Part shown: positions 60,769 to 64,000 of the stretch, piece after piece
Numbering within the stretch: the first letter of the stretch is position 1
How the letters are laid out: each line of letters starts with the position of its first letter
From: Saccharibacillus soli
GTDB taxonomy: Bacteria > Bacillota > Bacilli > Paenibacillales > Paenibacillaceae
DNA length: 64,000 bases
Reading direction: 5' to 3'
NCBI GenBank assembly: GCA_002189105.1
Contig: NIOB01000001.1
Location: forward strand, 1,364,001-1,428,000
The notes under the pieces: model-generated
What the model was told of the DNA's origin: nothing
The model's input: only the letters and a program-made list of their open reading frames with translations
The model's database searches: none
Program-made: the position numbers and the translations under genes

Positions 60769-61692
60769 TCAGGCGAAGCGACCTCTGGGCTTGATGTCCA
60801 GCATGGGCAGCTTGCCCGTCTCCGTTGGAACAGCGCGTTCCTCGTACGGGAATCGTGCCGGTCTAAGCTCCGGTTCAGGCCGCCCCAGCGCATACCCCTG
60901 GCCGTATTCAATCCCTTCGCGGCGCAGGAATTCCGCTTCTGCCCGTGTCTCAATCCCTTCCGCAATAATGGAAGTTCCCGAGCCTCTGGCAAATTCCTGA
61001 AGCAGCTTCACCATCCGCTGGCGATCTTCATGTTCGTGGAGGTCGCGGATTAACGATTTATCCAGTTTGATAAATTCCGGCTTCAGACTCACAATCGTCT
61101 TGAGGCTGCTGTAGCCCGATCCGGCATCATCCACCGCAATGCGGAAGCCCTGGTCCCGATAGTTCGACAATACGCGTTCAAACTCTGCATAATCGCTGAC
61201 GGCCTGTTTTTCGGTCAATTCAAAGACGACCCGCTCCGGAGTCAGGCCGTAACGTCTGAGCAGACGTGCGGTCTCTCCACTGCGATAGGACGTATCAGCC
61301 AACACAAGCGGATGCACATTGATAAATACCACATCAGCCGGGATCTCTCCAGGAAGTTGGGAACGACGACGTGCCTGCTCAAAGCGTTCAATCGACGTCT
61401 CCCGGCAGTAACGTTCAAATTCAAAGACCCGATTGGTTCTACCCAGATAGTCATAGAAGTCTTCGGTTCCGGAAAAACGATTCGATGCCGGTGGACGATT
61501 TAAGACTTCATACCCCAGACAGCTCTCGTCCTGTAGGTTAAGAATGGGCTGGAAGAATGTAGACAGCTGGCGCCCCTGGATAATTCGCTGTAACTCCCGA
61601 GATTTCCCGTACATGCCAACCGTGGTACAGAGAATCTCAAACAAATCGCCCCAGACCGAAGGCAGGCCGGGCGTCAAAAGCGGAAAGTTCAT
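60769..61692 (-). CDS. EAL-domain cyclic-di-GMP phosphodiesterase (N-terminal half)
   Basis: A 307-residue protein, essentially one EAL domain (residues about 40-270). The signature reads EVL (GYEVLNRP), and FINVHP, FELTEK, DDAGSGYSS, KLDKSLI, AEGIET and QGYALGRP are present, so hydrolysis of cyclic-di-GMP is plausible. The start is ATG at 61692 behind AGGTG; an in-frame GTG lies three codons upstream. It is first of two genes; the second carries the CBS-like and GGDEF parts. Confidence 0.88.
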   Translation of the reverse strand: MNFPLLTPGLPSVWGDLFEILCTTVGMYGKSRELQRIIQGRQLSTFFQPILNLQDESCLGYEVLNRPPASNRFSGTEDFYDYLGRTNRVFEFERYCRETSIERFEQARRRSQLPGEIPADVVFINVHPLVLADTSYRSGETARLLRRYGLTPERVVFELTEKQAVSDYAEFERVLSNYRDQGFRIAVDDAGSGYSSLKTIVSLKPEFIKLDKSLIRDLHEHEDRQRMVKLLQEFARGSGTSIIAEGIETRAEAEFLRREGIEYGQGYALGRPEPELRPARFPYEERAVPTETGKLPMLDIKPRGRFA

Positions 61693-61820
61693 ATTTTTCA
61701 CCTGAATTATGTTTGGAATCGAGGCTGAAAGTTACGTTCGAGCGTCTCTATGCGTCTATCGTAACACCCGGATACCAAGCAAGCGTCAAGGCTGTGTAAA
61801 TTCCGTGTAAACGCCATGCC

Positions 61821-61867
61821 AAAAGACCCGTTTCTCCGCCTGTTCGCTGCGAAGCGGTACGGGTCTT
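61821..61867 (-). terminator. terminator of the CBS-pair gene
   Basis: AAGACCCGT pairs with ACGGGTCTT around a smaller CCGC/GCGG hairpin and is followed by TTTTGG on the minus strand. Confidence 0.65.
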
Positions 61868-61918
61868 AGGAAGTTCTTGGGCCAGGTCGATACAGGGTTG
61901 ATATACGGAAGGAGTCAA

Positions 61919-62398
61919 TTAACGAGTGACCGTCTGGGCATTTAATTCATTCAATCGTATGGCCAACTGCTTGAGCAGGTCGCCCCGGCTGATGACACCT
62001 ACGACTTCTTTTTTATCGTTAATGACTGGCAGTTTCTTAAAATGATGCTTGGCCAGAATCCCCAGCGCTTCTTCCAGATCCTGATCCGGCGAGACATACT
62101 GCACATTTTTTTTCATAATCTTGCAGGCCTGGGTTCCCGCCTTATAAGCCATAGCCTCCGTTAATTCCTCGGGCGGGCTGACAAACACATAACTGAACAT
62201 ATCATAGACGGTCTGACGATTCGGGTTCATATAACGCAGGATGTCCCCGTCACTCACCATGCCCGCAAGTCTGCCGGACGCATCCACTACCGGCGCTCCA
62301 TTGATTCGCTTCGCTACAAATAGCTGTAGGACGTCTGCAAGAGGAGCACTCTGACTTACCGTATGCACGTCCTTAATCATAAAGTCTCTTACCTTCAT
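61919..62398 (-). CDS. CBS-domain pair protein
   Basis: A 159-residue protein made of two CBS motifs (VHTVSQSAPLADVLQLF and VQYVSPDQDLEEALGIL, each ending in GxxSxGDxL). Such stand-alone pairs bind adenine nucleotides and act as energy or redox sensors for partner proteins; the partner is unknown. The start is ATG at 62398 behind AAGGAATAGAG; a longer ORF to 62476 has no ribosome site. Confidence 0.92.
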   Translation of the reverse strand: MKVRDFMIKDVHTVSQSAPLADVLQLFVAKRINGAPVVDASGRLAGMVSDGDILRYMNPNRQTVYDMFSYVFVSPPEELTEAMAYKAGTQACKIMKKNVQYVSPDQDLEEALGILAKHHFKKLPVINDKKEVVGVISRGDLLKQLAIRLNELNAQTVTR

Positions 62399-62640
62399 CT
62401 CTATTCCTTCTTTCGATCTGAATTTAGATGAGATCTGACTCCAGATAAGATAAATAACCCATGAATACACTTCCATTTTACTCTCTTGATACAGTTTAGT
62501 AAACGCTTTCTTCTAATCCGAGAAAAAGAGCGCCTACGCACGCCCTTTGCGAACATCGAATCAAGTCGTTCGACCTCAACGCATGGAGACGCCGTAAACG
62601 CCCTGCCTATAGAAATAGGCGGATAAGGAGCGGCGGATGG

Positions 62641-63924
62641 CTACACCTGTAGATTATCCGTCAGCGACAGCGTCACCTGCTGCTGCTGGCCGTTTCGATA
62701 GAAGGTGACGGTTAATTGATCGCCCACTTTTTTCTTGGTAAACAGATACTGCCGCAGTTCACCTGAGCCTGCAATAGGCTGTCCATCCACCTGCGTAATG
62801 ACATCAAGCGGACGCAATCCAGCACGCAAGGATGCGGAATTCGGCAGTACCCGCTGCACGATGGCGCCTTCGGTTACGTCAGCAGGCAGGCGCAGATCTC
62901 TCTGATAATAGGCGGAAGGAATCGATGCCAGATCTACAGTCGTCACACCCATCGTCGCCCGGTGTACCTCACCGTTAGCTTCCAACTGCTCAATAATCGG
63001 TATAGCCACGTTGATTGGAATAGCCAGACCGATGCCTTCTACCGTATCCGTACTGATCTTCGCGGAGTTGATGCCGATCAATTTGCCAGTCACGTCGAGC
63101 AAGGCTCCTCCACTATTGCCAGGATTGATCGCTGCGTCCGTCTGAATCGCTTCGGATTGAAAATCCGGTGTGCCGTCTTCATTGACATCGACCGGAACCA
63201 CACGCTCCAGCCCGGACACAACACCCGTGGTGACCGAACCGGCAAACTCCAGACCCAGCGGGTTCCCGATGGCAATCACGGGCTGGCCGGCCTTGAGCTT
63301 GGAGGAATCGCCAAAATCAGCAACCGTATTGGCCGCAGAAGCATCCATCGTCACCACGGCAAGATCCGTCCAGACATCCGTTCCGACCAGCTTGCCTTCC
63401 ACATCGGTGCCGTCTGACAAGGTGACTTCCAACTGGGTCGCTCCTTCTACGACGTGGTTGTTCGTGACGATGTAGGCCAGATTGCCTTCCTTTTTATAAA
63501 TGACGCCCGAACCTGTGCCGACCGGCACGCCCTCTGAATCATCCGGCGTCATAAACATGCCGTTTCCGCTGCCGCTCTGAATATTGGTAATCCCGACTAC
63601 AGCGCCGCTGATCTCTTCCACCACTCCCGAGACATCCATTCCCCCGCCGTAAATAGGCGGAGCCTCCTCCTCTTCCATCGGCGCCTGCTGTTCTACCTTG
63701 TCGGAAACGGCTTCTGCGGTTGTCGGCTCCTGCTGTGTAATTGCCGGTTGATCGACAGATGCAGAAGGCGTTTCATTAAGCAGTCCCGTACGCGGCAGGA
63801 TGAACGCAACCAGCAAGGCACCGATAACCAACCCAATCAGACTGGAGAGAAAATATCCCCAGCCGCTTCCCTTTCCTCGATTGGGGCCTCTGCCCGATCC
63901 TTGCCCTTCATTTCGATATTCCAT
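62641..63924 (-). CDS. HtrA/DegP-type membrane-anchored serine protease
   Basis: A 427-residue envelope protease. A glycine-rich cytoplasmic start is followed by a membrane helix (about 24-45), an acidic low-complexity linker (about 50-90), a trypsin-like domain with H157 (TNNHVV), D187 (TDLAVV) and S271 (NPGNSGG), and one PDZ domain (about 320-420, PNSASLRAGLRPLDVI). It degrades misfolded proteins outside the membrane. AAGGAAGG precedes the ATG. The palindrome upstream may be its stress-regulator site. Confidence 0.96.
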   Translation of the reverse strand: MEYRNEGQGSGRGPNRGKGSGWGYFLSSLIGLVIGALLVAFILPRTGLLNETPSASVDQPAITQQEPTTAEAVSDKVEQQAPMEEEEAPPIYGGGMDVSGVVEEISGAVVGITNIQSGSGNGMFMTPDDSEGVPVGTGSGVIYKKEGNLAYIVTNNHVVEGATQLEVTLSDGTDVEGKLVGTDVWTDLAVVTMDASAANTVADFGDSSKLKAGQPVIAIGNPLGLEFAGSVTTGVVSGLERVVPVDVNEDGTPDFQSEAIQTDAAINPGNSGGALLDVTGKLIGINSAKISTDTVEGIGLAIPINVAIPIIEQLEANGEVHRATMGVTTVDLASIPSAYYQRDLRLPADVTEGAIVQRVLPNSASLRAGLRPLDVITQVDGQPIAGSGELRQYLFTKKKVGDQLTVTFYRNGQQQQVTLSLTDNLQV

Positions 63925-63951
63925 GACATCCTTCCTTTCCTTTTAGAGTAC

Positions 63952-63972
63952 GTGAGATCTTATACGTCTCAC
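63952..63972 (-). promoter_or_regulatory. inverted repeat over putative htrA promoter
   Basis: GTGAGA (63952-63957) and TCTCAC (63967-63972) flank 9 bp that contain, on the minus strand, a TATAAG -10-like hexamer. It lies about 30-50 bp upstream of the protease start. Confidence 0.4.
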
Positions 63973-64000
63973 ATACCCGAACAGGGGTGGAATCAACCGG

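Noticed and set aside
62496-62510. cre-like TAGTAAACGCTTTCT upstream of the CBS-pair gene
   Set aside because: Two mismatches to the consensus and no catabolic context.
62600-62622. GCCTAT-AGAA-ATAGGC hairpin after the HtrA gene as terminator
   Set aside because: The stem is only six pairs and has no following T-run, so it is not called as a terminator.
1-64000. CRISPR arrays, rRNA, tRNA, transposases, prophage genes
   Set aside because: No regularly spaced repeats, tRNA-like cloverleaf, rRNA sequence or mobile-element protein was recognised on either strand.

Overview
The window (about 53% GC by eye, densely coded, mostly on the minus strand) looks like chromosome of a Paenibacillaceae bacterium, probably Paenibacillus or a close relative such as Saccharibacillus. 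The reasons are two Lpl-type ABC sugar importers each tied to YesM/YesN-like two-component systems with AraC-type output domains, many intracellular glycoside hydrolases, AGGAGG ribosome binding sites with frequent TTG/GTG starts, perfect or near-perfect Bacillus-type cre sites, and a Gram-positive lipoteichoic acid synthase. No rRNA, tRNA, CRISPR array, transposase or phage gene was seen.

Layout. 1-18.7 kb is mostly housekeeping: a YebC/YeeN-family protein cut by the window edge, an unrecognised 140-aa protein, an MFS exporter, a secreted M1 metallopeptidase followed by an OmpR-type regulator and its kinase, a glycine-zipper general stress protein behind a sigma-B-like promoter, a PAS-GGDEF-EAL protein, a 51-aa small protein, Tag, an LtaS-like enzyme, a FhuF-like protein coupled to a YfcE-like phosphodiesterase, and pstSCAB behind a Pho-box-like repeat. 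18.9-54.2 kb is a carbohydrate island. Xylan module (18.9-26.4 kb): solute-binding protein, two permeases, intracellular GH10 and two GH43 enzymes, behind a perfect cre site. Next to it (26.5-34.8 kb) are a response regulator-kinase-response regulator set, an AraC regulator and a GH35 beta-galactosidase. After a LysR/EamA pair and a GNAT gene comes a tightly overlapping operon of a COG3618 lactonase, an aldo-keto reductase, a zinc dehydrogenase and a GH95 enzyme, divergent from an AraC regulator (37.8-44.0 kb). A second importer follows with its own kinase, regulator and GH31 enzyme (44.0-52.6 kb), then a GH43-CBM6 gene. 54.4-64 kb returns to housekeeping and signalling: a DapA-type enzyme divergent from a LysR regulator, a large sensor kinase with its regulator, adjacent EAL and CBS-GGDEF genes that look like halves of one protein, a CBS-pair protein and an HtrA-type protease.

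How the genes work together. None of the glycosidases shows a signal peptide, so the picture is import of oligosaccharides by two dedicated ABC importers and cytoplasmic dismantling. GH10 plus GH43 fits xylo-oligosaccharides. GH31, GH35 and GH95 together match the three linkages of fucosylated xyloglucan side chains, and the aldo-keto reductase, lactonase and dehydrogenase could oxidise the released L-fucose or L-galactose without phosphorylation. Two-component and AraC regulators would give substrate induction, and cre sites would give CcpA repression. The pathway assignments are inference from family membership and gene order.
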